From contig NZ_BBNM01000002.1 of assembly GCF_000760595.1 (NCBI RefSeq), forward strand, positions 62,001 to 126,000: 64,000 nt of DNA, in the 5' to 3' direction. Origin of the DNA: Acinetobacter soli (lineage in GTDB: Bacteria; Pseudomonadota; Gammaproteobacteria; Pseudomonadales; Moraxellaceae). The position numbers and the translations under genes were made by a program. Positions within the stretch are counted from its first letter, which is position 1; each line of letters begins with the position of its first letter. This document shows positions 39,451-48,561 of the stretch, one piece after another. Below the pieces are notes generated by a model, which worked only from the letters and a program-made list of their open reading frames with translations, had not been told where the DNA came from and searched no databases.

Positions 39451-40983
39451 TTACCCTTGCTGATATTCGTGTTGATGCTGCATCAAACGTTGAATCGGTT
39501 TTCGTAACAGCGCAATCACGGCTGCGCCAATCAATAAAATTACCACACATTTTGAAAATAACGGCGGTAAGTGGTGTAGTTGTTGACCAGAAACATGACC
39601 ACCAATCCAGCCCGCCACCAGATTGCCCATCGCTGTAGCAGTAAACCAAATGCCCATCATTTGCCCAGACAAACCTTTCGGCGCCAGACGGGTCATGGCC
39701 GACAAGCCGACAGGGCTTAAACATAGCTCGCCCCATGTCATGAACAGCAAACATCCTATAAGCCAGAACGGTGATACTAAACCGCCATGATGCAGTACTT
39801 GCTGGGCAGCCAGAATCATCACCAGAAAGCCAAATGCTGCAAAAACTAAGGCCAGACTAAACTTGGCTAAATAGCCTGGCTCTTGTTGGCGTCGTGCCAG
39901 CGTGATCCATAACCATGCCGCCAGTGGTGCGAAAATAATAATAAAGATGGCATTAATTGATTGAAACCAAACCACCGGAATTTCAAAGCCAGCGATATGA
40001 CGCTCGGTATAGTCCAATGCAAAAAGATTTAATGAAGTGGGCTGTTGCTCAAAGACAGCCCAAAATAATGTGGCGGCCAAAAACAAAATAAAACAGATTA
40101 GTAGCTTGGTTTTTTCAATACGATTTAAACGATGAAACAAAAATAAATAGGCAAAATAGACCGTCACAATCGCCAATATACTTAAGGCGAAATACTCCAC
40201 GATCACCACAGGCTGAATCACGATCCAACCTCGATAGAGGGAAAAAAATCCAGCTATAAGTAACACAGCGACTAGGCTAAGACCCTGCTTAATCTTACGA
40301 ATTTTGGCAGGATCACGCAGTACCGAGCTTTGCACAGGCATATTCTGGTTCAATTGGCGTACCTGTGGCATAGCCAAACAGCGAAAAATCAGCAGAGAAA
40401 TCAACATACCGATACCGCCAATACCAAAGCCGACATGCCAACCGTACCGTTGTAAGAGCAATCCAGTGACGAGAGGTGCCAGAAATGCGCCGAGATTAAT
40501 TCCCATATAGAAAATGGAAAATCCCGCATCACGACGCTGATCTTGTGCCTGATAAAGTGTGCCCACAATCACCGAAATACAGGTTTTAAATAAACCCGAA
40601 CCAATCACCAGCAGCACCAGCCCTAAATAAAAAAACACGGTTGAAAACCATGCGGTGAGTGCAATTGATAAATGCCCCAGTGCAATGATCACTGAGCCGT
40701 ACCATACCGCACGCTCTTGACCCAACCAATGGTCGGACAGCCAGCCACCGACCAAGGTAAACAGATAGATACATCCAGCAAATAAGCCGACAATCGCCGC
40801 TGCATCGGTACGTTCAAGCCCAAGTCCACCTTGAGTCACCATAGCCGACATATACAAAATCAGCAGTGGTCGGATCCCATAGTAGGAAAAGCGTTCCCAA
40901 AGCTCGGTCAAAAACAACCCTTGCAGCGGTTTGGGATGTCCTAAAAATCCGCGGTCTAATCGTTTTGTTTCATCCTTCGTCAT
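39451..40983 (-). CDS. POT family proton-dependent oligopeptide transporter
   Basis: This 510-residue major-facilitator protein belongs to the POT/PTR2 family, which imports di- and tripeptides with protons. The N-terminal LFLTELWERFSYYGIRPLLILYM matches the ExxERFxYYG motif, followed by about 12 to 14 membrane segments and the FSIFYMGINLGAFLAPLV signature. It is the first gene of the pair with the M24B peptidase. The operon logic is import then hydrolysis of proline-containing peptides, which is inference. Confidence 0.92.
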   Translation of the reverse strand: MTKDETKRLDRGFLGHPKPLQGLFLTELWERFSYYGIRPLLILYMSAMVTQGGLGLERTDAAAIVGLFAGCIYLFTLVGGWLSDHWLGQERAVWYGSVIIALGHLSIALTAWFSTVFFYLGLVLLVIGSGLFKTCISVIVGTLYQAQDQRRDAGFSIFYMGINLGAFLAPLVTGLLLQRYGWHVGFGIGGIGMLISLLIFRCLAMPQVRQLNQNMPVQSSVLRDPAKIRKIKQGLSLVAVLLIAGFFSLYRGWIVIQPVVIVEYFALSILAIVTVYFAYLFLFHRLNRIEKTKLLICFILFLAATLFWAVFEQQPTSLNLFALDYTERHIAGFEIPVVWFQSINAIFIIIFAPLAAWLWITLARRQQEPGYLAKFSLALVFAAFGFLVMILAAQQVLHHGGLVSPFWLIGCLLFMTWGELCLSPVGLSAMTRLAPKGLSGQMMGIWFTATAMGNLVAGWIGGHVSGQQLHHLPPLFSKCVVILLIGAAVIALLRKPIQRLMQHQHEYQQG

Positions 40984-41124
40984 ATGAATCCTTCATATTA
41001 TTTTTTTATTTTGAAGAGATCAGCCTAACAAAACGGAAGCCAGGCACAATGACGCCGTGTTGTTATTTTTTAGACAAAATGTCAATTTACGATAATTCGA
41101 TTAATTTTATTCATTTTTTAAGCG

Positions 41125-42021
41125 CTATTTTTTAATATAGTTCATTATGATGAGACTCATAATAATAACTGTACCACCTATGAGTACCCCTAATGACGGC
41201 CTCTCACCTGTCATGATTAGGCCCAGTGCAATCGCCACGAGTGGCGTACAATATAAAAAGCTTGATGCTTGGGTTAACGGAAGTGTTTTCAGTACACTGC
41301 CCCACAACACATGCGCCAATGCACTCGGAAAAATACCCAACAGAACAATGGACAGATTGGCTTGCCACGAAGCGGCCATCACCGCTTGCGGCAGATGTGG
41401 ACTAAACAGCAATAAAGGCAGTGTCCCCAACCAGATGACATAACACATCATGCTGATTACGTCGTAATTGAGGGTGAACTTTTTATATAGATTAAAATAA
41501 ATTGCCCATGCCACCGCTGCCAATACAATGAATAGGCTGTATAAGCTAGGAGGCTCCACACCACGATCCGCTGTGATGACCAGTAAAGCGCCCACAAGCC
41601 CGAGTAAAATACAGCCCCATTGCTTCAGTTGAATGCGCTGTTTAAGCACAAATGCTGAAATCAGTAAGGTAAACAACGGAATCGATTGGCTTAAAATACT
41701 TGAAGCCACTGCACTCACATATTGCTGTCCGGCATTAATCAGTAAATGATGCAAGGTGACTGAAAAAATACCCAGAATACCCAGCGCAGGAAGATCTTTA
41801 ATCTTTAGCGGTTGAATTCCTTTTTTGGCCACCAGCACCAGTAAAAATAGCGACGCCAATATAAATCGTAATAGTGCAATCTGCTCGGGACGATAGGCCA
41901 TCAGTGCACTGTGTACACCTATCGGTGAGTAGCCCCAGCACAATACGGTCAAGGCAATACAAGCATAGAGCTTCACTGGATATTTCTGTACCCCTAGTGG
42001 TGAGTAAAGTGATATGGCCAT
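41125..42021 (-). CDS. EamA family (drug/metabolite) transporter
   Basis: This is a 298-residue membrane protein of the EamA/DMT superfamily, with ten hydrophobic segments in two similar halves. The first half shows ALMAYRPEQIALLRFILASL and the second FVLAAVAWAIYFNLYKKFT-like features. The family exports amino acids, nucleobases or drugs. It is divergent from a LysR-type regulator that probably controls it, but no specific substrate can be assigned. Confidence 0.85.
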   Translation of the reverse strand: MAISLYSPLGVQKYPVKLYACIALTVLCWGYSPIGVHSALMAYRPEQIALLRFILASLFLLVLVAKKGIQPLKIKDLPALGILGIFSVTLHHLLINAGQQYVSAVASSILSQSIPLFTLLISAFVLKQRIQLKQWGCILLGLVGALLVITADRGVEPPSLYSLFIVLAAVAWAIYFNLYKKFTLNYDVISMMCYVIWLGTLPLLLFSPHLPQAVMAASWQANLSIVLLGIFPSALAHVLWGSVLKTLPLTQASSFLYCTPLVAIALGLIMTGERPSLGVLIGGTVIIMSLIIMNYIKK

Positions 42022-42109
42022 GGTGGACTCGGCTGTGATCTCAAGTGGCGATGGCTTTAGCGTAACGGACTGTTGTATTAAGAAAAATTAACTTATATTG
42101 ATTGCATCA

Positions 42110-42124
42110 TTCATTTTTAATGAA
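42110..42124. promoter_or_regulatory. palindrome upstream of the LysR gene (possible operator)
   Basis: TTCATT-TTT-AATGAA is a perfect short palindrome in the gap between the divergent EamA and LysR genes, just before the LysR start. LysR regulators bind dyads with a T-N11-A core; this site is compatible with autoregulation but not diagnostic. Confidence 0.35.
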
Positions 42125-42132
42125 GTATGGTC

Positions 42133-43008
42133 ATGGAAATTAGTCAACTTCGTATGTTTCATACAATTGTCGAGGCAGGAAGTATGGCGCAAGCCGCTCT
42201 TCGGCTACATTGTGTGCCCTCCAATATCACCACACGCATCAAACAGCTTGAAGAAGAATTAAATACGGCGCTGTTTCATCGTGATGGAAAGCGCTTACAG
42301 CTCACCCCGTCGGGAGAAATTTTTCTGGACTATTGCCAGAAAATTTTGGCACTGTGCGATGAAGCCAAACGTAGTGTTCATCCCGACGCTGCGCCTTCAG
42401 GGCCATTACGCATCGGTGCAATCGAATCTTCGGCCACCACGCGCCTGCCGCAGTTACTCGCCAAATTTCATCAGCGCTATCCCGAGGTTAACATTCAAAT
42501 CACCACAGGGACATGGAAACAACTTCTGCTCGATGTGAGCCAGCATAAAATCGACGGCGCGATTGTGGCAGGTTCGATTGAATTTCCATTGCTCAAAAAA
42601 TTTGAGATTTATCAAGAAAACATGGTGTTGATTGCGGCCGAATCGCTTGGCGAAATTTCGACGCAAGAAGATTTGATTGGCAAAGAAATTTTTATGTGGA
42701 CCGAAGGCTGTCCTTATCGTGCAGCACTTGAAGACTGGCTCAAACTTAAAAATATTTCACTCCCGATGACCAGTATTACCAGCTATGCCACCATTATTGG
42801 CTGCGTGAGTGCAGGCTCAGGCGTGTCGTTGATTCCCAAAAGCATGTATGAGCAATACAAAAATCTGCCTCAGCTTTGCGCTTATCAGTTTGATCATCTG
42901 ACCGCGATTCAAAATCAGTTTTTCTGGCATCAAAATGTCTTAAATCATAAAGCTCGCGATGCTTTTTTAGCTTTGCTACAGCAGGAATTTTCTACAAAAA
43001 ATTGCTAA
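42133..43008 (+). CDS. LysR family transcriptional regulator
   Basis: This is a 291-residue LysR-type regulator. The N-terminal helix-turn-helix reads LRMFHTIVEAGSMAQAALRLHCVPSNITTRIKQLEEELN (about residues 5-45), with the usual GKRLQLTPSG wing, then a substrate-binding effector domain. ATGs at 42127 and 42133 are both possible; MEISQLRMF is the more typical start. It is divergent from the EamA transporter and is its likely regulator. Confidence 0.9.
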   Translation: MEISQLRMFHTIVEAGSMAQAALRLHCVPSNITTRIKQLEEELNTALFHRDGKRLQLTPSGEIFLDYCQKILALCDEAKRSVHPDAAPSGPLRIGAIESSATTRLPQLLAKFHQRYPEVNIQITTGTWKQLLLDVSQHKIDGAIVAGSIEFPLLKKFEIYQENMVLIAAESLGEISTQEDLIGKEIFMWTEGCPYRAALEDWLKLKNISLPMTSITSYATIIGCVSAGSGVSLIPKSMYEQYKNLPQLCAYQFDHLTAIQNQFFWHQNVLNHKARDAFLALLQQEFSTKNC

Positions 43009-43086
43009 AAACCGGGCTTTTGATTTTATCTTCTGGTTTAAAGTTCGCTATACTCAAGAAAATGAACAACAACATAGACTGAAAAT

Positions 43087-43476
43087 ATGAACTTAAAAAC
43101 GCTTTCACTTGTGGGATTTACTTGTTTGGCTATCACTGCATGTTCAAGTAATCCACCTCTTCCTGAAACCACAGTTGGGGTGATTGAAGAAGTTAAAGAT
43201 ATCAAGGCCTTTCCGGACACCAAACACAATAAGGCCAAACTGATCAAACTAGGAAATCAATGCACCATCGAATTTACCGGAATGATGGAAGCCGGTAAGG
43301 CACGCGAGAACTGGACCTTTAGTGGCAATACCCTCATTTCGGCAACCTCTATCGTGATTGCCAAAGATGGTACAAGTGCCGCTAAGACTTTCGATTTATA
43401 CGATAAAAACGTACAAGCCAACTTCCTATCACTGCGTGACAACTTTAAGAAAGAAAACGTGGCCCTGTGCCAATAA
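43087..43476 (+). CDS. small lipoprotein of unknown function
   Basis: I do not recognise this 129-residue protein. It has a lipoprotein signal, MNLKTLSLVGFTCLAITAC, with lipobox ITAC, then a Pro-rich stretch (SSNPPLPET). The mature part is about 110 residues and ends in a cysteine (NVALCQ), with another Cys in NQCTIEF that could pair with it. It stands alone, and no fold can be named. Confidence 0.65.
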   Translation: MNLKTLSLVGFTCLAITACSSNPPLPETTVGVIEEVKDIKAFPDTKHNKAKLIKLGNQCTIEFTGMMEAGKARENWTFSGNTLISATSIVIAKDGTSAAKTFDLYDKNVQANFLSLRDNFKKENVALCQ

Positions 43477-43650
43477 ACCAATTCTTCTGCCTTTAACGTG
43501 TTTAAGGGCAGAGTCCTGCTGTTATTTATTCCTCACACCTGTATGCCTCGTGTAGCAAGCTGTATGGTTTTTTTCTAAAAAGCTGTTTATTGGCGCCGAT
43601 CTGGTTAATATAAAGCTGACTTGATAGATGAACTTCACAGGATCGTGTTT

Positions 43651-44136
43651 ATGTTAAAGCCTTTACTGCTGAGTCTTGCATTGAGCGTACCAGCGCTGAC
43701 CATCACCAGCGTGACCTTTGCAGCAAACAGCACAGCATCCAATCCCTCAGATGCCAAAACGCCACCGTATGGCGATAATCCCAATATTTTTCGAGTGTTA
43801 ACTTACAAGGCAGGAGAAAACCTGAACCGTCTTGGCAATTCGATCCAACGCGGTGCTGATAAATCCTCTGCCAAAATCAATGAAAAATGGGAAGACACCA
43901 AAAACTTTGGACAAGAGCAGTCTCAGGTTGCACAGCAAAAAGCCAGCAATGCCAAAAGCTACACCGAACAAAAATGGCAACAAACCAAAGCCGCAGTTGC
44001 AGGTGACCCAAGTGCTACCGTTCCCATTGAACAGCGTAGTCTGAGCCAGCCGTCAACGACAGCATCTCCAGCACCGTCATCTGCTGCGCCATCGGGTGCT
44101 GTGACCACGCCTCTTGGTGAAAGTGCTACACCTTAA
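43651..44136 (+). CDS. secreted Ala/Ser-rich protein of unknown function
   Basis: This is a 161-residue exported protein not recognised by me. The ATG at 43651 is preceded by AGGA; the longer frame from TTG at 43621 is less likely. The start, MLKPLLLSLALSVPALTITSV, is a signal peptide ending TFA-ANS. The middle is a charged helical stretch (ENLNRLGNSIQRGADKSSAKINEKW) with apolipophorin-like spacing, and the C-terminus is low-complexity Ser/Pro/Ala. It looks like a flexible periplasmic or surface protein. Confidence 0.6.
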   Translation: MLKPLLLSLALSVPALTITSVTFAANSTASNPSDAKTPPYGDNPNIFRVLTYKAGENLNRLGNSIQRGADKSSAKINEKWEDTKNFGQEQSQVAQQKASNAKSYTEQKWQQTKAAVAGDPSATVPIEQRSLSQPSTTASPAPSSAAPSGAVTTPLGESATP

Positions 44137-45099
44137 TCAGAAATTGACTTGACGCTTGATCTGACCCTGTAAGAATCCCAATGTATTTTCGGTCAGTTGG
44201 TCGACAATCCGCTGTCTGGCTTGCACACTGCCCCACGCTGAATGTGGCGTGATAATCAAATTATCGGGCGTGTGATCGAGCAGCGGATTCCCGGATGTAG
44301 GCGGTTCGACGCTCAGTACGTCTGTTGCAGCACCAGCAAGAATGCCCTGATTTAAAGCCGCTAACAAATCGGCTTCATGTACAATTCCGCCGCGGGCACA
44401 GTTGATCAAGAAAGACGTAGGCTTCATACGCGCCAATGCCTGTGCATCAATTAAATGTCGGGTGTGTTCACTTAACGGACAGTGCAAACTTAAAAAATCA
44501 ACTTGAGCTAAGAGTTCTTCAAGCGCAAGTCGATCTGCATGTGCCGGCCGTCCGGGAATATTGGCCACCAGCACCTGCATACCAAAGGCTTGTGCCAAAC
44601 GTGCAACTTCCTGACCTAACTCCCCATAGCCAACAATTCCCAAAGTTTTGCCAGAGAGTTCTATAATTGGATAATCTAAAAAGCAAAATTGTGATGCCTG
44701 CTGCCAGCGACCTGCCGCAACGGCGCGATCATAACGAATGAGAGATGTTGCCAGCGCCAGCATGAGCGTTAAAGTGTGCTGGGCAACCGAAGCTGTGCCG
44801 TAGCCCTGACAGTTACACACCACAATACCGCGTGCTTTGGCTGCCGCTAGATCGACATTATTGGTTCCAGTTGCCGAGATTAAAATCAGTTTCAAGTGTG
44901 GTAATTGTTCAATTGTTTGTGCATCGAGAACCACTTTATTGGTGATCGCTACATCGATATTGCGTAAGCGTGAAAGTACCTGATCTGGTGTCGTGGCTGT
45001 ATAAAGTTCAAAACGTTGAAAACAGTCGCGTAATGCCTGAAAATCCAGATCATTCATATCGAGTGAACCGTAATCTAAAAATGCCGCGTTGAGACTCAT
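44137..45099 (-). CDS. D-2-hydroxyacid dehydrogenase
   Basis: This 320-residue NAD-dependent D-isomer-specific 2-hydroxyacid dehydrogenase has the nucleotide-binding motif LGIVGYGELG (about 153-162), the Arg-containing INCARGGIVHEADLL, and the catalytic His in ITPHSAWGS. It starts at the ATG at 45099 (MSLNAAFLDYG) rather than the longer frame to 45156. Glycerate dehydrogenase, hydroxypyruvate reductase or phosphoglycerate-like activities are possible. Its stop codon directly abuts that of the convergent upstream gene. Confidence 0.88.
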   Translation of the reverse strand: MSLNAAFLDYGSLDMNDLDFQALRDCFQRFELYTATTPDQVLSRLRNIDVAITNKVVLDAQTIEQLPHLKLILISATGTNNVDLAAAKARGIVVCNCQGYGTASVAQHTLTLMLALATSLIRYDRAVAAGRWQQASQFCFLDYPIIELSGKTLGIVGYGELGQEVARLAQAFGMQVLVANIPGRPAHADRLALEELLAQVDFLSLHCPLSEHTRHLIDAQALARMKPTSFLINCARGGIVHEADLLAALNQGILAGAATDVLSVEPPTSGNPLLDHTPDNLIITPHSAWGSVQARQRIVDQLTENTLGFLQGQIKRQVNF

Positions 45100-45414
45100 A
45101 TGCTGCTCTTTTGTAAATATTATAAAAAAAGGGATTGCTGAACAGATGCTCAGCACCCGAATTCGCTCTTTCTTTATACGGGTTCAGTCTGAACAATATC
45201 AAGGCTTGCCGATTATAAATACTGTCTAGTTACCCTTGATCAAACGATAAAATCGATCTGTTTGCTGCTCTTCACGATTTCTCCGCATCTACGTTTCTGC
45301 TGTTCTTGGCGTGTAATTTTTTTGATGGAACGCACACAAATCACGATTTGTTGAATATGATACACATGTCAACCGCTCGACTTTGCGCCGAGTGTGATTT
45401 TAAAGGACAGAAAA
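45100..45414. promoter_or_regulatory. 315-bp divergent promoter region
   Basis: This region lies between the divergent dehydrogenase and secreted-protein genes. The right end carries AAAGGA 9 bases before the next start. I see no gene with coding character and no recognisable RNA. The open frame starting at 45306 is a shadow of the next gene's leader, with an excess of Cys and no ribosome site. Confidence 0.4.
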
Positions 45415-45975
45415 ATGAAAATGATCAAATCTGCTGTTTTGGCTGTGAGCGTACTTGCTTCTGCTGGTGTTTTCGCGGGGAGTGCTGCGCTCAATGTAGG
45501 TGCAAATGCACAAGTTGAATCGAATGGTGGTTTACTGGGCCGTGTAGGTAGTGGCGTAGGCAACATCGTGGGTACTACTTTGCATACCACGCGTGATATT
45601 GCCACCACGGCCACTGGTGCTTCACTCGGTGTTGCGGGTCAAGCTGTTCATGCATCGCGCGATATCGCAGTGAATGCGACTGATCGTGCGTTTGGTGTTG
45701 CAGACCGTGTGACCGACCGTGGTGAACGTGGCGTTGAACAAGCACGTTATGAAGAGCAGCGTCAACGTGAACAAGCGCGCCAGTACCGTGCAGAACAAAA
45801 AGCACGTGCAGATTCACGCTGGTCGAATCAGAAAAAAGAGCGCTCAAACGCTGGCGTAAAAGCCAATACACAAGTGGGTGTTCGTGTCGGATCGATCAAT
45901 GCCAATGCAGGTGTCGATGCCAATGTATCTCCACGTAATCTTGGCGTACAAACACAAGTAGGTGTGGGACGCTAA
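45415..45975 (+). CDS. secreted protein with internal repeat, unknown function
   Basis: This is a 186-residue exported protein not recognised by me. The start ATG at 45415 has AGGA 8 bases upstream. A signal peptide (MKMIKSAVLAVSVLASAGVFA) precedes two similar segments, HTTRDIATTATGASLGVAGQAV and HASRDIAVNATDRAFGVADRV, which look like an internal duplication. A charged Arg/Glu/Gln helix follows (QARYEEQRQREQARQYRAEQ), and then a Gly/Asn-rich end with NAGV and TQVGV repeats. It may be a small surface or periplasmic protein. Confidence 0.65.
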   Translation: MKMIKSAVLAVSVLASAGVFAGSAALNVGANAQVESNGGLLGRVGSGVGNIVGTTLHTTRDIATTATGASLGVAGQAVHASRDIAVNATDRAFGVADRVTDRGERGVEQARYEEQRQREQARQYRAEQKARADSRWSNQKKERSNAGVKANTQVGVRVGSINANAGVDANVSPRNLGVQTQVGVGR

Positions 45976-46000
45976 GCGTTTAGCCATATTGAATATGAAT

Positions 46001-46031
46001 TGAAAAAGGGACGATATCTCGTCCCTTTTTT
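46001..46031 (+). terminator. terminator after the repeat-containing secreted protein
   Basis: GGGACGA-TATC-TCGTCCC is followed by a run of seven T residues, with an A tract before it. It lies between convergent genes and may serve both. Confidence 0.9.
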
Positions 46032-46044
46032 ATATAGTATGCAC

Positions 46045-47310
46045 TTACTGCACGGCACTGAATTTCTCTAGCTCACCCACTGAGCCTTCAGCAAAATGAC
46101 ATAGTCCATGCTCATCGCTGCTTAAGTTTAAGTTTTTATAACTAAGCACATAATAATCAGGATATTTTTTAATCACAATCGGATTCATATCTGGAGTGAG
46201 CGTTTCATGCTCTTTAAATAATTTGGTCACCCGCCGATCATTCATGACCACCAGATAATGCTCGCCATTAATTTCTATTTTGAGCAAGCCGCTCATTTTG
46301 GCTTCGACCGCAATCAAGTATTTATTATTACGAGTTACTGCTTCTTCAGGATAACACTCAATCTTGTGGCTAATCAGATTAAACACCACCAGATTGCCAA
46401 AATGATCTTGTAACTGGTTGCTGGTGGCCTGCGACAAGTTCACTTTGATACCGAGCTTTTGTAAATCTTGCTCGGTCACCTGACGACGGTTGAGCATAAC
46501 TCGCGTGATCAGTTGCTTCAAATTCGCATCGAGATATTGATCGTCCAGATGCAAATCATTACTGCGTAAAATCCGGCCCAGTGCCGCGCTGTGCCGCGAC
46601 ATCAGGTTATGGATGACGGTACGGTAGTAAAATTTACTGTTTTTCTTAACGCTACGCATCTGCTGATAAAAATAACGCTGATCGAGCGGATGGCGAATAA
46701 AATCGTTGAGCAAGCTCGAACTGGCCAGCACAGATAAAGCTTCATGCCCGGTAAATGGCAAATGCAGTGTCAAAAGCTGCGGTACCACCTGCTTGATTTT
46801 GAGGTAATGTTCACGGTCTTCACGATAGTAGGGATCGTACACCACGATATATTCGGCATCGCTGCGGACATCTTCGTGACGAATTTCCATATCGCGATGC
46901 ACATTAACATCAAAAAATTCGGCATATCGGCGGTCTTCGACCACTTGTGGATCGATCGAATACTGTGGCACGAAGGCAATTACGCGCTGCATCCGCAGTA
47001 AAGCAGAGAACTTGATGGCCGCATATCCCCCCATTGAACCGCCATATCCGACCACCGTTTCAAAGGTATCTAAAATCGGATTGACCTGCTCCATCATCTG
47101 TTGCATCGATGCTTCGGGAAACCATGATTTCACTTTCGGCATGATACCGAGCACGTTATAGTCGTATTTGACTAAGGATTTTTCGGCATTAATTGACAAA
47201 CCTTTGGCCCGTGTAATCAGATCACCAAAAGAGATGACCAGTTCACTTGAGGTTCCTTTGAGAAAAATGACACGGATATGTTCATCTTCAAAAATTATTT
47301 GTTTGTCCAT
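46045..47310 (-). CDS. alpha/beta-hydrolase-like protein of unknown function
   Basis: This 421-residue protein has a possible hydrolase motif GYGGSMGGYAAI (Ser in GxSxG) at about residue 85, and an early segment IRVIFLKGTSSELVISF like the first strands of that fold. The last 250 residues are of unknown type and largely alpha/beta. It begins at the ATG at 47310 (MDKQIIFEDEH); the longer frame has a TTG start. No signal peptide is seen. Some bacterial capsule or glycan-related proteins share a similar N-terminal pattern, but I cannot assign a function. Confidence 0.55.
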   Translation of the reverse strand: MDKQIIFEDEHIRVIFLKGTSSELVISFGDLITRAKGLSINAEKSLVKYDYNVLGIMPKVKSWFPEASMQQMMEQVNPILDTFETVVGYGGSMGGYAAIKFSALLRMQRVIAFVPQYSIDPQVVEDRRYAEFFDVNVHRDMEIRHEDVRSDAEYIVVYDPYYREDREHYLKIKQVVPQLLTLHLPFTGHEALSVLASSSLLNDFIRHPLDQRYFYQQMRSVKKNSKFYYRTVIHNLMSRHSAALGRILRSNDLHLDDQYLDANLKQLITRVMLNRRQVTEQDLQKLGIKVNLSQATSNQLQDHFGNLVVFNLISHKIECYPEEAVTRNNKYLIAVEAKMSGLLKIEINGEHYLVVMNDRRVTKLFKEHETLTPDMNPIVIKKYPDYYVLSYKNLNLSSDEHGLCHFAEGSVGELEKFSAVQ

Positions 47311-47512
47311 GGATACACCGAAAATTATGACCAATGTTCATTTTTGCGTTAAGGCAAGCCACTGCACTACAGCGTGAATTGCTTATTTTATAAGGGCATG
47401 CCAGATAAAACAGGGCAAAAGATGACACAATGCAGATTTCTTGGCAAGCCATCTGCTCTGAGCCTACCCTGTTACGTTGCCATTTCAGAAATGAAGCGGG
47501 AGATACAACCCA

Positions 47513-48355
47513 TTAAAATTCTTCATAACTCGCCGGGTCTTGGTCGCGTAATCGACCATCTGCACGGGTCAAGGCATCAATTTGCTGCATCTGTTCGGAA
47601 CTTAATTCAAAATCAAAAATGGCTAAATTGGCACACTGGTTTGTATCACTCGTGGCTTTAGGAATCGGAATCACGCCGTGTTGAAGATGCCAGCGCAACA
47701 CCACCTGTACCACTGAGCGATTGAGCTGCTGTGCAATCTGCTTTAATTGGACATGCTCAAGAATTGTATTTGCTCGTCCGAGCGGACTCCACGCCATGGT
47801 CACAATATTGTGCGACTGATCGTAGGCACGCTGTTCGGCCTGATTAAAATAAGGATGCATCTCGACCTGATTAATCACTGGCACCACACCGGTTTCTCGA
47901 CGCAAAATTTCCAGATGCTTGGGAAGAAAATTACTCACGCCGATCGAGCGCACATATCCGCGTTGCTGCGCCTCAATCAGGGCTTGCCATGCTTCGATAT
48001 ATAAACCCTGCGCTGGATTAGGCCAATGAATCATATACAGATCCAGATAATCCAGTTGCATGCGATACAATGACTCCTGAATAGTTTCTAATGCTTTAGG
48101 ATAAGCATGATGACGCCCTGGTAGTTTAGAGCTGATTTGCACCTCATGACGTGGCAGACCCGACTGCCGTAGGGCTTGACCTACAGCGCCCTCATTTTCA
48201 TAGTTAAATGCCGAATCTAGAAAACGATAACCGTGCGTCAAGGCGTGCAGCATGGTATCGACGCCTGCGCTCCCCTTTAGGGTATAGGTACCAAATCCGA
48301 GTACGGGCAAGGCATTGCCGTCGTGCAGCTGAATCAAAGGAATATTCTGGGTCAT
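47513..48355 (-). CDS. aldo/keto reductase
   Basis: This is a 280-residue NADPH-dependent aldo/keto reductase of the AKR5-like group. The catalytic tetrad is visible: Asp 47, Tyr 52 (FLDSAFNYENE), Lys 77 (ISSKLPG) and His 110 (MIHWPNP), along with the C-terminal cofactor motif VIPIPKATS. Typical substrates are small ketones, 2,5-diketo-gluconate or methylglyoxal. It is not in an obvious operon; 200 bases separate it from the gene downstream on the same strand. Confidence 0.92.
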   Translation of the reverse strand: MTQNIPLIQLHDGNALPVLGFGTYTLKGSAGVDTMLHALTHGYRFLDSAFNYENEGAVGQALRQSGLPRHEVQISSKLPGRHHAYPKALETIQESLYRMQLDYLDLYMIHWPNPAQGLYIEAWQALIEAQQRGYVRSIGVSNFLPKHLEILRRETGVVPVINQVEMHPYFNQAEQRAYDQSHNIVTMAWSPLGRANTILEHVQLKQIAQQLNRSVVQVVLRWHLQHGVIPIPKATSDTNQCANLAIFDFELSSEQMQQIDALTRADGRLRDQDPASYEEF

Positions 48356-48511
48356 GTTCTACTCATTAGGTTCAAGGTGTTCGATCCATCAGGATCATGT
48401 CACGCTTTATGTTTATGGATACCACAGAGCCATGCTAAAACGAAAACCGGTTCAGAACGGATTAAATTGTATTAAAAATGCTATTTCAATCACCACTTCA
48501 GCAGATCTTTC

Positions 48512-48517
48512 TATAAT
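48512..48517 (+). promoter_or_regulatory. perfect -10 (TATAAT) upstream of the methyltransferase gene
   Basis: TATAAT occurs about 45 bases before the chosen start and would overlap the first ATG of the longer frame at 48520. This argues that translation starts later, at 48562. The -35 is not clear. Confidence 0.5.
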
Positions 48518-48561
48518 GAATGAAGGCAGTTAGCCCTCTCACTTCGTACGAGTACGCCACC

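Noticed and set aside
45306..45518. Open frame with many cysteines (70 residues)
   Set aside because: No ribosome site and it overlaps the secreted-protein gene out of frame; composition reflects the other frame.
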